Position numbers and translations under genes: made by a program
Shown: positions 1-9,211 of the stretch, piece by piece
How the letters are laid out: each line of letters starts with the position of its first letter
Position numbering within the stretch: the stretch's first letter is position 1
The notes under the pieces: generated by a model
Told to the model about the DNA's origin: nothing
Databases searched by the model: none
The model's input: only the letters and a program-made list of their open reading frames with translations
Source of the DNA: JBAXAM01 sp037142515
GTDB lineage: Bacteria; Pseudomonadota; Gammaproteobacteria; UBA9339
Assembly (NCBI GenBank): GCA_037142515.1
Contig: JBAXAM010000026.1
Location: forward strand, 1-18,925
DNA length: 18,925 nt
Direction of reading: 5' to 3'

Positions 1-53
1 TACAAATATGCTGCCTCGTCAAAAATAATTTACAGAAAGGATGTTACACTACC
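1..53. repeat. Left copy of 53-bp perfect terminal inverted repeat
   Basis: Bases 1-53 are the exact reverse complement of bases 18873-18925; the match ends at base 54. This copy holds the last seven sense codons and the stop of traG, plus 29 bases beyond. Both copies start on the very first and last base of the window. They could be true terminal inverted repeats, an inversion-switch repeat, or a shared assembly node or chimaeric join at contig ends. Confidence 0.95.
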
Positions 54-2657
54 AGCTTCATTTACAAACTTTTTGTACTTTTGTTCATCAACCCCAACAT
101 TTTCAACCTTCGCATTAGCGTCTATTATTTGTTTGTTTTTTTCGTGTTCCAAATTTATGCTTTTTGATTTAGCATCAACTTCAGCCGCTCCTGTTTGGTA
201 CTTTTGCTCAGGATTGACACCAGCACTATCACGCTGATACATCGATATTATACTACTTTCTACGCCAGAATCACGGACATATTCTTTAGCAATAGACTCA
301 AGTTTTGGTCTGTTTTTACCTGCAAATAGCTGCTCTGCTTCTTCACGTCCTACTACGCTTACAGCATAATCAGCGATTTCTTGACCCACATCACTATCGA
401 TTTGGCTAGAATGTTGCCGAACGTATGATGCCATTTGGGCTTTTCTTTCAGCATCTGCTTTATGTACCGCATGTTGCTCTGATGCGCTTCTTGTATTTCT
501 AAGGTCTGTAGATAATTGCGAAAGCTGGGAAGCCGCAGTTGATTGAGTAATATCAGCATGACTCGTTTTGCTATATTCTTCTATTTTGTGTAAATCTTTG
601 CTAAATCTTTGGGCATCTTCTGCGGTTATATTTATGCTTCTATTAGTCCCATGTTGGGCTGATGATTCCTGTATCCTTGAGTGTTCAGTAGATAATTTAC
701 CTCTAGCACTCACATCTCCTCCAATACCAATATCAATACCATGAGCTTTGAAATTAGGTAATTTGCCGGAAACCGAACCGCCGAGACTAAGTTCTGCATT
801 TTGACTAAAATTAACCAACCCTTTGAATACGTCGTTAACATCTGCATGTTGATTCTTGGCTATGTTTTTTGCCATACCATATATGTTTGTAAAACTTTCG
901 CCAGTGGATACCGCTTCTCTACTGCCAAAACTTTCAGTCATGCTTTTACCAGAACTTAAGGTTTTTCCTAAACTACTAAAATCAGAAACCGCGCTAGACA
1001 TGTGTTGATCATGAGCTTTTTGATCACTTATCGACGCGGTTTTTGATGTTTCTGCTTGTTCTGAAAATGATGAGCTTAAAAGATCACTGCTTCTAACATT
1101 TGTTGGTAATTTAGAAATCGCATGTGAACTATCATAAACAGGCTCACCATCTGGTCTGGAAGTACGTAAAACACCAGTACCTAATTGCTCAGTGGCCATA
1201 CCGTGCATTAAGGTAGAGTTGGTATCGAATTTATTAGCATTGATATTGTTCCAACTAGAATTACCAAGATGAATGTTGCCACTTGCTGCCTCAGATGCTG
1301 CCGAAGAGGATGAAGATTGTAGTACTCCACCAATATAGCTGGCTGCATGGTTAAATGCTGAAGACATGCCTCTAACTAAACCTCCTGAGATAAATGGTAT
1401 AGATAACATTAGATATCCTGCCATATTTGCTATGTCCGAATGCTCAAGAAGCAGTTTATCAATATTGCTTATGGTCAAGCCACCTGGTCCTAATTCTTTG
1501 GTATAAAAAGTTACCATCATGTTTAAACACGAAAACATTAGCGGCCAAGATTCGATCCAAACCAAAGTGAATAAATAATTTTTTAATACAGTTGCTGTAA
1601 GACTTGGCTGCAGAGCCAATAATATTATTATCGGAAACAAACTCAGCATTAAGAGTAATAAAACAGTATGAATGATCGGTATCGTATAAAGTGCTACGTT
1701 TCTTGAAGTGGCAAGAGTCAATCTCATTTTATCCATGGCTTGGGAGGTACTGAGATTCAAAAGAGCTGCAGTGGCTCCAGTTTCTGCAGTATAATTCAAT
1801 AATCCATCTCTAATGCCATTGATTAAAACGTTTTGAGTGGCACTTGATAAGGCGTTTTTTGATATCTTGGAATAATTGAAAAAAGTATCATAAGTAACTG
1901 TTAGTAATCTTTCTGCATCTCGTGACTTAGCTTTTACTAGGCCTAACCGTTTTCCAAGAGTGTTAAGTAAATTAGTTTGTACATCTGTCGTAAGGTCTTT
2001 CTTAAGAGAGCCAGCGGCTTGTTGGCATGTTTTAAATACCCCACCTATATAAATGCCTCTTATATTACTTGTATTTTTAGTAATAGTTTCTAAAAGATCT
2101 GGGCTGTTTGTTAAATCAGCCATTGTGTATTTCTTGGAAATCAAAACATCTCCTAAAACACAATTCTTTACATATTCGTTTAGCTCCGATCTTACTTCAG
2201 GATTTACTGCATTAAACTCTGAGGAAATTTTAAATAGTTTGGAGCCAAACAGCATTCCTGTTTTATTATAAGAAAGATCATCCGGAGTATGGAAAGCAGT
2301 TTCAAATGCTTCGGTAATGCCATGGGCTGTTCTAGTAATTATGCTTGTTGGATAACCCAAACCATAAGGGATATTTGCTACTACATAGTTAGCACCTGGA
2401 TTGCTAACATCAAATATCTGTACGGTAACTTTGGGAGTAAGCATTATTGCAGTTATACCAAAATAAATCACAAACCATTTGGCAAAGGTAGCAATATCAC
2501 GCCCTTGGATATAATTCACGGCTGCGCCATATATAGAAAAAAGCACACCAATTTTCATTGCGGTATTAAAAGCATTACCGCCAAGTAGTGTGGCCACAGC
2601 GTTTAATGCTTCTTTGGCAAGCTCTCCATTAGAAATTATGTACATTGGAACTATCAT
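30..2657 (-). CDS. traG: TraG, F-type mating-pair stabilisation and pilus assembly inner-membrane protein
   Basis: At 875 residues it is close to F TraG (about 940). The N-terminal TraG_N region has hydrophobic segments near residues 31-49 and 55-74, a central pair near 321-350 and 358-385, and another near 411-428. After about residue 445 comes a long Ser/Ala/Gln-rich hydrophilic tail, as in F TraG, whose periplasmic C-terminal part acts in mating-pair stabilisation and contacts the recipient in entry exclusion. In F the N-terminal part is needed for pilus assembly. It is the last gene of the cluster and overlaps traH by the 4-bp ATGA, with a GGGGGTGG Shine-Dalgarno-like run before the ATG. 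The last seven codons lie inside the terminal inverted repeat, so the true C-terminus could differ if that join is artificial. Family call is confident; residue-level roles are inferred from F. Confidence 0.93.
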   Translation of the reverse strand: MIVPMYIISNGELAKEALNAVATLLGGNAFNTAMKIGVLFSIYGAAVNYIQGRDIATFAKWFVIYFGITAIMLTPKVTVQIFDVSNPGANYVVANIPYGLGYPTSIITRTAHGITEAFETAFHTPDDLSYNKTGMLFGSKLFKISSEFNAVNPEVRSELNEYVKNCVLGDVLISKKYTMADLTNSPDLLETITKNTSNIRGIYIGGVFKTCQQAAGSLKKDLTTDVQTNLLNTLGKRLGLVKAKSRDAERLLTVTYDTFFNYSKISKNALSSATQNVLINGIRDGLLNYTAETGATAALLNLSTSQAMDKMRLTLATSRNVALYTIPIIHTVLLLLMLSLFPIIILLALQPSLTATVLKNYLFTLVWIESWPLMFSCLNMMVTFYTKELGPGGLTISNIDKLLLEHSDIANMAGYLMLSIPFISGGLVRGMSSAFNHAASYIGGVLQSSSSSAASEAASGNIHLGNSSWNNINANKFDTNSTLMHGMATEQLGTGVLRTSRPDGEPVYDSSHAISKLPTNVRSSDLLSSSFSEQAETSKTASISDQKAHDQHMSSAVSDFSSLGKTLSSGKSMTESFGSREAVSTGESFTNIYGMAKNIAKNQHADVNDVFKGLVNFSQNAELSLGGSVSGKLPNFKAHGIDIGIGGDVSARGKLSTEHSRIQESSAQHGTNRSINITAEDAQRFSKDLHKIEEYSKTSHADITQSTAASQLSQLSTDLRNTRSASEQHAVHKADAERKAQMASYVRQHSSQIDSDVGQEIADYAVSVVGREEAEQLFAGKNRPKLESIAKEYVRDSGVESSIISMYQRDSAGVNPEQKYQTGAAEVDAKSKSINLEHEKNKQIIDANAKVENVGVDEQKYKKFVNEAGSVTSFL

Positions 2658-4027
2658 GATCCACCCCCTAAACGATGCTTAAGTTGTCCAACCACTTTTG
2701 AGGTAACTTCTTGTTCGGTAGATTTTGAAGATTCAATGAATTTCATCAGCTCTTGAATATCACTGCGAGATTCTGTCTTTATTGCCTCAACGTAGCTCAT
2801 GGCTGAATGAATCTGATCAATCAGTTGCTTATGAACTTCAGGCGCATAGTCTGTGCTGGATAAACTATGTTCTACTACCTGAAGCGACTCGTGCATATAC
2901 TGCATTAATAGACTTTTAGATATAGCTTCCGAATAATTGGCAACACTCATCGCCATAGCTGCTTGGTTTGCCATTAAATGAGTAGTTATAAACTTTAGCA
3001 GAGGAAATTTTACAATCTCTAAAAAGCCTTGTAGGTTTTGATCTAATGGACCTCTATCGTTTGCTACAGCAGTAACCAGCCTATTAATAGTTTTTTTAAC
3101 TTTTTCATATAAAGCCTGGTCTTTTCCAATTGTAGTTATAGCTTGGGTAATCTTGAGACATTTTTTCGGCTCATCGCATTTATAAATTTCAGCCTTACCT
3201 CCTTCCAGTAGAGCTTTTAATAACTTTCTGTCTTTGGCCAGTGGAGTATAAATTTTTACTTTTCCTACGCTGCTGCCATAAATAATAGTGCCCGATAAAG
3301 ACATAAAGAATTCTTTAAGATCGTTATCAGCTCCTATGTAACCGCTTGTATTTAGCGCTTCCCAAATAAGATTTTTGTTAATTAGTATGGATTGTTTATA
3401 TCGCTCATTTCCAGCTTCTTCTGCTTTATTCATCGTTTCATTATATTCCGTCTCATTTTTACATTTTTGTCGCGCCTCGGCCCAATCTGCAAATTTACCG
3501 CTATAACTCCCGAGGTCTCTACAAATATGATCATGGGTGGCTTGAGTTCTTGGCCACACGCCACCAATAAAGGTTTCTGCCATTTCGCAGGAATTGAAAT
3601 TGTTTGCATTTATTTCCTGTGCGAGTTTTTGAATATACTCCATAGCATGAGCAAGTTCTGGTACCGCAGTTTCAAGAGCCAAGTCAAACATATAACCACC
3701 AGCATTGCTCATTATTTTTTGAAAAAACTCCGTTAATGCTTGTTCGTTTACAAAAGAATAACCACCGAGAAACAAATCTATACCGCCACACCCATTTCTT
3801 AATGTTGGTGGATCAATATTTATAAGTTGAATATTCCTAACCCGATCACGTAAAAATATATTGCCACCAGAGTAATAACCAGCAGCTTGTCCCTGATACG
3901 CTGTGCCTGGGGTTATATTTCCTTCGTAGCCAAGTGAAGTAAAGAAAGCACCAAGATCACCAGCAACATCAGCAAAAACTGTAGTTGAAAATACTAAAAT
4001 TAGAGCTGCTATTAATCTGCTATGCAT
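2654..4027 (-). CDS. traH: TraH, F-type pilus assembly protein
   Basis: The 457-residue length is essentially that of F TraH (458). A signal peptide ends at VFA (residue 19). The early region reads YQGQAAGYYSGG (44-55) and then GCGGIDLF (79-86) before a GGYSF segment, the hallmark of the TraH family. The C-terminal third is helical and coiled-coil prone. TraH is a periplasmic or outer-membrane-associated protein that in F works with TraF, TraU, TraW and TrbB/TrbI in pilus extension. It overlaps trbB upstream by 8 bp and traG downstream by 4 bp, which fits translational coupling. Nothing looks broken. Confidence 0.95.
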   Translation of the reverse strand: MHSRLIAALILVFSTTVFADVAGDLGAFFTSLGYEGNITPGTAYQGQAAGYYSGGNIFLRDRVRNIQLINIDPPTLRNGCGGIDLFLGGYSFVNEQALTEFFQKIMSNAGGYMFDLALETAVPELAHAMEYIQKLAQEINANNFNSCEMAETFIGGVWPRTQATHDHICRDLGSYSGKFADWAEARQKCKNETEYNETMNKAEEAGNERYKQSILINKNLIWEALNTSGYIGADNDLKEFFMSLSGTIIYGSSVGKVKIYTPLAKDRKLLKALLEGGKAEIYKCDEPKKCLKITQAITTIGKDQALYEKVKKTINRLVTAVANDRGPLDQNLQGFLEIVKFPLLKFITTHLMANQAAMAMSVANYSEAISKSLLMQYMHESLQVVEHSLSSTDYAPEVHKQLIDQIHSAMSYVEAIKTESRSDIQELMKFIESSKSTEQEVTSKVVGQLKHRLGGGS

Positions 4028-4601
4028 GATTTTTACCCATCATCTTTGCTTCACTATTTAATATCTTAGGCATAAGCTCATCCATTATTCGAGCTAGCTC
4101 TGAATAAGTAAGCGATCCACGCGATACCGGATAAACATGAAGGCTTTTATTGTTCAAGATAAATAGAGCAGGCACCGCAATATTGCTTTCTTTACCAAAA
4201 AAACGCTCTGACACTTCTTGCTTGATTACCGTACTATCAAAAAAATCAGGAAAATAGCTATCCGTGTTTGAAGAATTACCACCAAGAATAAAACCTCTGA
4301 CATTAATACCAGTATTATCCGAATATTGTTTTAATACGGGCGTAAAGTTTCTGCAGTATGCACAGCCAAGACTATAAAAGAAGACAAACTCATAATCCCT
4401 AATAAATTGTGATCCAGAACGGTTGTAAGAATTAAACATTGAGCTTATTGCTCTATGACTTATATTAGCAAAACTTCTAGTTCCAATTTTTTGATTGCGC
4501 TGTTCTATATTTAGAATTGAAGCAAAGGAACCGCGGCTAACTAGCATGGCTATTAAAAAAATCAAAAAAACTATTTTCAGTTTGCTTATTTTATATTTCA
4601 T
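4020..4601 (-). CDS. trbB: TrbB-like periplasmic thioredoxin-fold disulfide isomerase
   Basis: A 193-residue protein with an N-terminal hydrophobic export segment (about residues 9-22, then SFA) and a thioredoxin fold. FVFFYSLGCAYCRNF places a redox CxxC at C80/C83, and VPALF gives the cis-proline (P144). Size and position between traF and traH match F TrbB (181 residues), a DsbC-like isomerase. It probably keeps cysteine-rich partners such as TraN, TraU and TraH correctly folded. A GAGGTAG Shine-Dalgarno precedes the ATG, 13 bp after traF. TraF is a paralogous alternative name, but the intact CxxC and the order favour TrbB. Confidence 0.85.
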   Translation of the reverse strand: MKYKISKLKIVFLIFLIAMLVSRGSFASILNIEQRNQKIGTRSFANISHRAISSMFNSYNRSGSQFIRDYEFVFFYSLGCAYCRNFTPVLKQYSDNTGINVRGFILGGNSSNTDSYFPDFFDSTVIKQEVSERFFGKESNIAVPALFILNNKSLHVYPVSRGSLTYSELARIMDELMPKILNSEAKMMGKNHA

Positions 4602-4614
4602 ATCTACCTCAAAC

Positions 4615-5388
4615 TTATACTCCCTCTTTAAACGCTGTTGCCACCTGTAAAAACCTTCGGTGCAGTTCAGAATCAGAGATAAATCCGTAGTGAAGAGGGA
4701 TTACCTTTTGGTTTTTTGGATCCACTAAAATTAGTGCTGGAAAATATTTAACGCCAAGCTTTTCAGCTTGACCGCTATTAGTATGGTTAGCTTCGAAAGT
4801 ATTTATTAATTTACCATCAACTGTTATAGGTATTAGTGAGATATTATTTTCCTTGCTAAATCCATGAATTATCGGAGCAAGGGCTTGGTCTAATGGATTA
4901 CCGCCTCTATAAAAAAAGAATAACCCATATTTTTCACTAAAAAACTTAATAGCATCTTTTTCTTTTCTGCTATTTTCAGCATAAATTATATGCTGTGCAT
5001 TGTTTTGGGTTGGATGCAGGATACTGTAGTCAAGCTCTGGATACTCAAGCAGCGTCTTCTTCCATGCTCGGGTAAACAAACTTGCTTGGTTTGTTACAAA
5101 ATTTTGCATAATCAAATACGTTCTCATATTTTCCACCGTAGGATATAAGATAGCTCTTGCTTTGGCTTCTCGCACTGCTTGACGTAGCAGAGCCATTTGC
5201 ACCATTGATGATTCTCTTTTGTCATTTTCCTGTTCCTTTTTTTCTTTATTTTCTTCATGGTATATTTCGTTATACCAGTGCCAGCCAATGGCTTCTTTAG
5301 CAAAAGCAGGTGCTTCCCATAAAGCCCAAAGAGATACAGAGCAAAAGAAGCAAATGAAATAAGAATTAATTTTTAATCCGCTGGCCAT
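4615..5388 (-). CDS. traF: TraF, F-type pilus assembly thioredoxin-like protein without CxxC
   Basis: A 257-residue protein (F TraF: 247). The signal peptide ends at AFA (residue 30). A charged helical region follows (about 40-115), then a C-terminal thioredoxin fold: GLFFFYRGGNPLDQALAP (155-172), IPITVDG, KLGVKYFPALILVDP (with the cis-Pro at 217) and PLHYGFIS. This closely resembles F TraF, which also replaces the active-site CxxC with a GxxP-type segment. No cysteine remains in the mature protein, so a direct redox role is unlikely; a structural role in pilus extension is known for the family. It overlaps the second traN gene by 23 bp, with AAGGA just before the ATG. Confidence 0.93.
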   Translation of the reverse strand: MASGLKINSYFICFFCSVSLWALWEAPAFAKEAIGWHWYNEIYHEENKEKKEQENDKRESSMVQMALLRQAVREAKARAILYPTVENMRTYLIMQNFVTNQASLFTRAWKKTLLEYPELDYSILHPTQNNAQHIIYAENSRKEKDAIKFFSEKYGLFFFYRGGNPLDQALAPIIHGFSKENNISLIPITVDGKLINTFEANHTNSGQAEKLGVKYFPALILVDPKNQKVIPLHYGFISDSELHRRFLQVATAFKEGV

Positions 5389-6460
5389 AAAAATCCTTAA
5401 TTCGTTCTGCTGCTTTTAAACCAACACCAGTTTCTGGTGATTCCTGTACGCCCAAATTTTTTGTACTTCTTGCTTTTAGTTCGTCATAAGAATATCCAGA
5501 TGACTTTTGTTTTAATAACTCCTCTTTAGGTGCTTTTTTCTCAGCTTCTTTTTTCATCTCGTCGTAAAGCTCGCTAAAGTCCATCAAATCAAATTTCATT
5601 TTAGCTAATTCCTCTTTGGTAATGCCACGACAATCTACATAACTGGATTTGTCATCATCATTAACATAACCAAAACTTATGCCCAGTTGTTTTTTTCTAC
5701 CATCATTTTGAATAATGCGCGCTATTCTTGAACCAAAAATACAATGTGCTGTATGGTATGAGGTACAGGTTTTTGTTATTGGGTCTTTAGTATGACAATA
5801 TTTACCAACTTCAATTGCTCTACCTGCTTTTTTCATTAGTGATAATTCTTTTTCTTCTGTATCGCAGCTAAATAGCCCCTCATTATCATTGCAGCAATCT
5901 TTGGTAATGCCGGGCATTGCATATCTGGCGCATTCCATTGTTTTACCAACGAAGATTACAGGGTTTCTATCATTTTGTTCTTTAACTTGGCCGGCAATTT
6001 CATTAAGAGCAGAAAGTTGCGATAATGCTTTTCCTAAGTCTTTTTCTGTTGCTTGGACTGGATTAGTAGAAGCGCAACTACCGCCAATGCAAAAAACATC
6101 TTTTCCACAAGGAATATTTTTTATGTCACATTTTTTAATAGGGCAATTATAGGTTTCATCCTGAACCACACAGACACCATTCAGCGTGATTTTACATTTT
6201 GCGCTTATTTGAGAACATTTTTGATCTCTCAGAAGCTGACAGTTATTATCAGCATTTTCATGACACTCATAGATAAATCTCTTTCTCCAGCAGCTAGGAT
6301 TAATAGTAAAGCCATCAAAATCTCTGGTCTCTCCTTGGCCTTCAATACACTCTTCTTTAGGAGCAAGACAGGTAACAGCCGCTGGAGACTTGGTAATAAA
6401 AAACAGTAAAGAAAAAATACATAAAAAGGAAACAATTGTGGATGTATATTTAGATATCAC
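5366..6460 (-). CDS. traN: TraN, C-terminal half as a separate exported protein
   Basis: A 364-residue cysteine-rich protein matching the C-terminal half of F TraN. Landmarks are PCGKDVFCIGGSC (about 117-129), DCCNDNEGLFSCD, the CIFGSRIARIIQ segment, QLGISFG, DCRGIT and a following FDLMDFSELYDEM. TraN is the outer-membrane adhesin that stabilises mating pairs. Here the region begins with its own export signal (hydrophobic about 8-23, then AA). It starts at a GTG (6458-6460) that overlaps the end of the first traN gene by 11 bp in another frame. A separate signal sequence argues against a simple sequencing frameshift, since a frameshifted single gene would not need one. The N-terminal half is the next gene upstream. 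Whether the two proteins assemble together, perhaps through disulfides, is inference. Confidence 0.88.
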   Translation of the reverse strand: MISKYTSTIVSFLCIFSLLFFITKSPAAVTCLAPKEECIEGQGETRDFDGFTINPSCWRKRFIYECHENADNNCQLLRDQKCSQISAKCKITLNGVCVVQDETYNCPIKKCDIKNIPCGKDVFCIGGSCASTNPVQATEKDLGKALSQLSALNEIAGQVKEQNDRNPVIFVGKTMECARYAMPGITKDCCNDNEGLFSCDTEEKELSLMKKAGRAIEVGKYCHTKDPITKTCTSYHTAHCIFGSRIARIIQNDGRKKQLGISFGYVNDDDKSSYVDCRGITKEELAKMKFDLMDFSELYDEMKKEAEKKAPKEELLKQKSSGYSYDELKARSTKNLGVQESPETGVGLKAAERIKDFYGQRIKN

Positions 6461-7544
6461 GATTCGATACCTCGTCCCATTCTACTTTTGGTATTTTGCG
6501 CATATAGTTGATATATATATTCATACGGCCCGGTTGATTACACGTACAATGATCCCAACGCTCTACAACAAAGCTAAATGTTTGGTCTTGAGCTTTTGAA
6601 GGTGTTAATTCAAGGTAATAACCGTTGGATACTTGCCGTCTTGGAATAACTGCTTCTCCGGTTGTCTCATTGGTGGCGGTGATATAATAATACGGGTGCT
6701 TGGAATCACTAAAACCTATCCTAGCTCCTCTATTTTTTGGTATTACTATTTTCCCATATCCAGCACCTCTATAATGAGGTATTTGTATTCCACCAGCCAA
6801 GCAGTCCTCTATAGCAGGTGGTGAAGTGTGTCTTTGACATCCTTGGTATGGATCATCTATAAAAACGACTTTAGCAGCTTCTTCGCGAATTCTTTTTATA
6901 GTCCTTACTTCTTCATTACAGGTTTTTTGATCATATGTAGATTCACAGCTCGCTTGTTCTTTACCATCCTTGCATTTAATGTCGCCATCAAGACCGCTGG
7001 TAATAATGCCCTTTGAGTTTTTTATAAGTTGATTGCCTTTTATCATATAGTCATCATCTTTAGTTACTTTATAAATAGGTCTAGTTTGAAAACTGCTAAT
7101 TACAGATTTTCCTGGAGTGGGAACTGGATTGCCTTTTGCATCTTTATAATCTTTTGTGGTTTCTGCTATAGCTTCTTTTTCCATGTTGCGCGCATTATTT
7201 TGAGTAATACCGCCGTAATAGTTTTTTTGGTTCGGACTATCTGTATACCAGCTATCTTTGGTTTTTGGATCAATAAAAGTTTCTCTAGGTTTTAATTTAA
7301 AGGCACCTACTTTTATATTATTTTCTTCTACAGTAACTTTATTTTTGAACGTACTGACATATTGCATAGCTTCTTGGAATTTATCAGCAGCGGATTTTTC
7401 AGATGCAGAAGCAGGTGAAGAAATAAAAGTAAAAATAATAAAGGCAATACAAGTAATCGAAAAAACAAAAATACTTACTATGGTTAAAATAGTCATGCAA
7501 TCACTAACTATTCGTTTGATTGTTTTTCTCTTAGCGGAACTCAT
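6450..7544 (-). CDS. traN: TraN, N-terminal half as a separate exported protein
   Basis: A 364-residue protein with a basic N-terminus, a hydrophobic export segment (about 17-42) and an ASA cleavage-like site at 45-47. Its order of features follows the N-terminal half of F TraN: a KNYYGGIT motif near residue 88, a CxxxxxxxxC-rich stretch near 190-210, then a beta-rich region ending in RWDHCTCNQPG. It stops where the cysteine-rich C-terminal TraN region would begin, and that region is encoded by the overlapping downstream gene. The ATG has a strong CAGGAG Shine-Dalgarno and overlaps the trbC stop as ATGA. In F TraN the N-terminal half contains the variable region that determines receptor specificity, so this half may set recipient range (inference). 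Confidence 0.75.
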   Translation of the reverse strand: MSSAKRKTIKRIVSDCMTILTIVSIFVFSITCIAFIIFTFISSPASASEKSAADKFQEAMQYVSTFKNKVTVEENNIKVGAFKLKPRETFIDPKTKDSWYTDSPNQKNYYGGITQNNARNMEKEAIAETTKDYKDAKGNPVPTPGKSVISSFQTRPIYKVTKDDDYMIKGNQLIKNSKGIITSGLDGDIKCKDGKEQASCESTYDQKTCNEEVRTIKRIREEAAKVVFIDDPYQGCQRHTSPPAIEDCLAGGIQIPHYRGAGYGKIVIPKNRGARIGFSDSKHPYYYITATNETTGEAVIPRRQVSNGYYLELTPSKAQDQTFSFVVERWDHCTCNQPGRMNIYINYMRKIPKVEWDEVSNRDI

Positions 7545-8194
7545 TTGTTGCTCCTGTTTAAGATATTGCGCGCCACACTGGATGCATCTCCGCGGTCAAC
7601 AATTATTGATAACGCTTTTTTGAGTGGGATATTTCCATAAACCACATCACTTTTTGTTCCGTGTTTTTGAGTAACTACTACTGCTGGCACTGCTTTTATG
7701 TCGTACTCTTTAAACCACCGTGGATTAATTGCTATGCCACCTTTGTTATTTTCTTTAATCAGATCAAATATTTTTTCTATGGTTTTTCTAAATGAGTTTT
7801 TGTATAAACCACGAATTACTACAGGTACTTGGTATATCGAAGCATCATGAATAACTTGCTTCAGGCTTAGGCTCGGCATGCTGAAAGAAACAAAGATAAT
7901 TGCTTTTTCTGTATCTGTTTCTCTCTTTGACTTAGCTTGATGCTTGTTTTTAATAGCTTCAATTGCAGCCTTATACTCATTCATCTTTTTTGTCTTTTTT
8001 AAGGAATTCTCTTTAAACTTTAAAAAGCCAGTGTTGTTTAGTGCTTCCTTGATAATTTCATCACGATGCAATCTTGCTTGGTTTATAAAATCGTTAGTAC
8101 TGCCAGCATACGAATTAGTTGCGCTAAGTAGCGCAGCTACTACTAACGCTAGCATTATTAATTTTTTGTCGTATTTTCTGTATCTTGTAATCAT
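7541..8194 (-). CDS. trbC: TrbC, F-type periplasmic conjugation protein
   Basis: A 217-residue protein (F TrbC: 212) with a signal peptide ending at SYA (28-30). The conserved F-type TrbC core is plain: IIFVSFSMPSLSLKQVI (99-115), VPVVIRGL (123-130), then INPRWFKEYDIKAVPAVVV (156-174). This is a thioredoxin-like fold without a CxxC. In F, TrbC works with TraW, and in several systems the two are fused, in pilus assembly. It sits directly after traU (15-bp gap) and overlaps the first traN gene by 4 bp. Confidence 0.95.
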   Translation of the reverse strand: MITRYRKYDKKLIMLALVVAALLSATNSYAGSTNDFINQARLHRDEIIKEALNNTGFLKFKENSLKKTKKMNEYKAAIEAIKNKHQAKSKRETDTEKAIIFVSFSMPSLSLKQVIHDASIYQVPVVIRGLYKNSFRKTIEKIFDLIKENNKGGIAINPRWFKEYDIKAVPAVVVTQKHGTKSDVVYGNIPLKKALSIIVDRGDASSVARNILNRSNK

Positions 8195-8209
8195 TTTAGA
8201 ATCATCTTT

Positions 8210-9211
8210 TTATAAAAATGTGCAGTTTCTTTTTTTGAATACCATAAACCCAAAACAATCGCCTGAATCTGGTTTGATTTTTCCACTCTCCCAAGAAATA
8301 ACATCATGCCCAAATTGGTAACACTTATCCGCTGCAGAAATCATATTGGTCATTTGATATCGATAACGTGACTTAGGCATAATCGGAGCAAAATGTTGAT
8401 GGCATATTGGTCCCTCAAGTCCACCTCCATCATCTGGGCTTGAATCTTCAATTAGTAACTGTCGATGCATTTTAAAATCCATACGCTCACTTAAAAGAAC
8501 TGCTGAATGTATCGGACCTTTCTCATCAAATACTCTTCCGGTTAATGGATAGGTACCACCTTGAGTTCCCATACACCAAAAAAGCTCATCTAGTGGTAAA
8601 CCTGTTTGCGCTTTAGCAGAATCTGCTGCACATGCAGCTTGAGCTATAGGATTGCCAAAAAGAGTAGCTTCTGGGTTTAAGATAAATCCAAGTTCATCAT
8701 CGTTCCAAGTTGGGTCCAGTTCAGTTAAATATGCAATATCAAAATCTCCTCCCTGCATACATCCAATTGAAGTTATAATGTTGAGCCATAAAATCAGAGG
8801 ATATTTATACCAATGAACGTAGTAGAACGCTCCAGAATTAGCTGGGTCTCTTGCTTTCTTACCACCACGTCCGGCATTTCCCATATCCATACTAAAACCC
8901 AGATTTACCATGCAATATGGATCAGGAGTAACATCAGTTGTTGCAAATGGTTCCCAAAAACCAATGTTTAAACCTATACGTGGTATTTTGAAGCCTTCTG
9001 TTGTGCAAAGCTCAATTGGTGATGATGGGTTTTTGGTATCAGGATAATCACCAGATGCAATTGTCATGCTTCCTATAGAAATCGGAAAAATACAATCCCA
9101 GCAAACGTCTTTTATAGGGTTAAAAAAACGACTTTCGCAATTTGCATAAGCAGTGGTTACTAAAAAAGCACCGACTACCAAAGAAATAATTTGTTTATAT
9201 ATATTTTTCAT
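8210..9211 (-). CDS. traU: TraU, F-type DNA-transfer and mating-pair protein
   Basis: A 333-residue protein (F TraU: 330) with a signal peptide ending AYA (21-23). The mature protein is cysteine-rich and opens with the TraU signature: NPIKDVCWDCIFPISIG (31-47), then IELC, RIGLNIGFWEP and PYCMVNLG. TraU is periplasmic, is important for DNA transfer and contributes to pilus formation. Its many cysteines make it a likely client of TrbB. The start overlaps the traW stop as ATGA and has little Shine-Dalgarno of its own, so it probably depends on re-initiation after traW. Confidence 0.96.
   Translation of the reverse strand: MKNIYKQIISLVVGAFLVTTAYANCESRFFNPIKDVCWDCIFPISIGSMTIASGDYPDTKNPSSPIELCTTEGFKIPRIGLNIGFWEPFATTDVTPDPYCMVNLGFSMDMGNAGRGGKKARDPANSGAFYYVHWYKYPLILWLNIITSIGCMQGGDFDIAYLTELDPTWNDDELGFILNPEATLFGNPIAQAACAADSAKAQTGLPLDELFWCMGTQGGTYPLTGRVFDEKGPIHSAVLLSERMDFKMHRQLLIEDSSPDDGGGLEGPICHQHFAPIMPKSRYRYQMTNMISAADKCYQFGHDVISWESGKIKPDSGDCFGFMVFKKRNCTFL

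Noticed and set aside
2053..2588. Plus-strand open frames opposite traG
   Set aside because: They lie wholly within a well-supported minus-strand gene, have no family features and no ribosome site in context; they are shadow frames, as are the other plus-strand frames across the window.
6229..6435. Alternative minus-strand frame inside the second traN gene
   Set aside because: It overlaps the signal and cysteine-rich part of TraN in another frame and shows no conserved motif.
5366..7544. traN as a frameshifted pseudogene
   Set aside because: The downstream half has its own export signal and both halves keep their family landmarks, so a functional split is more likely.
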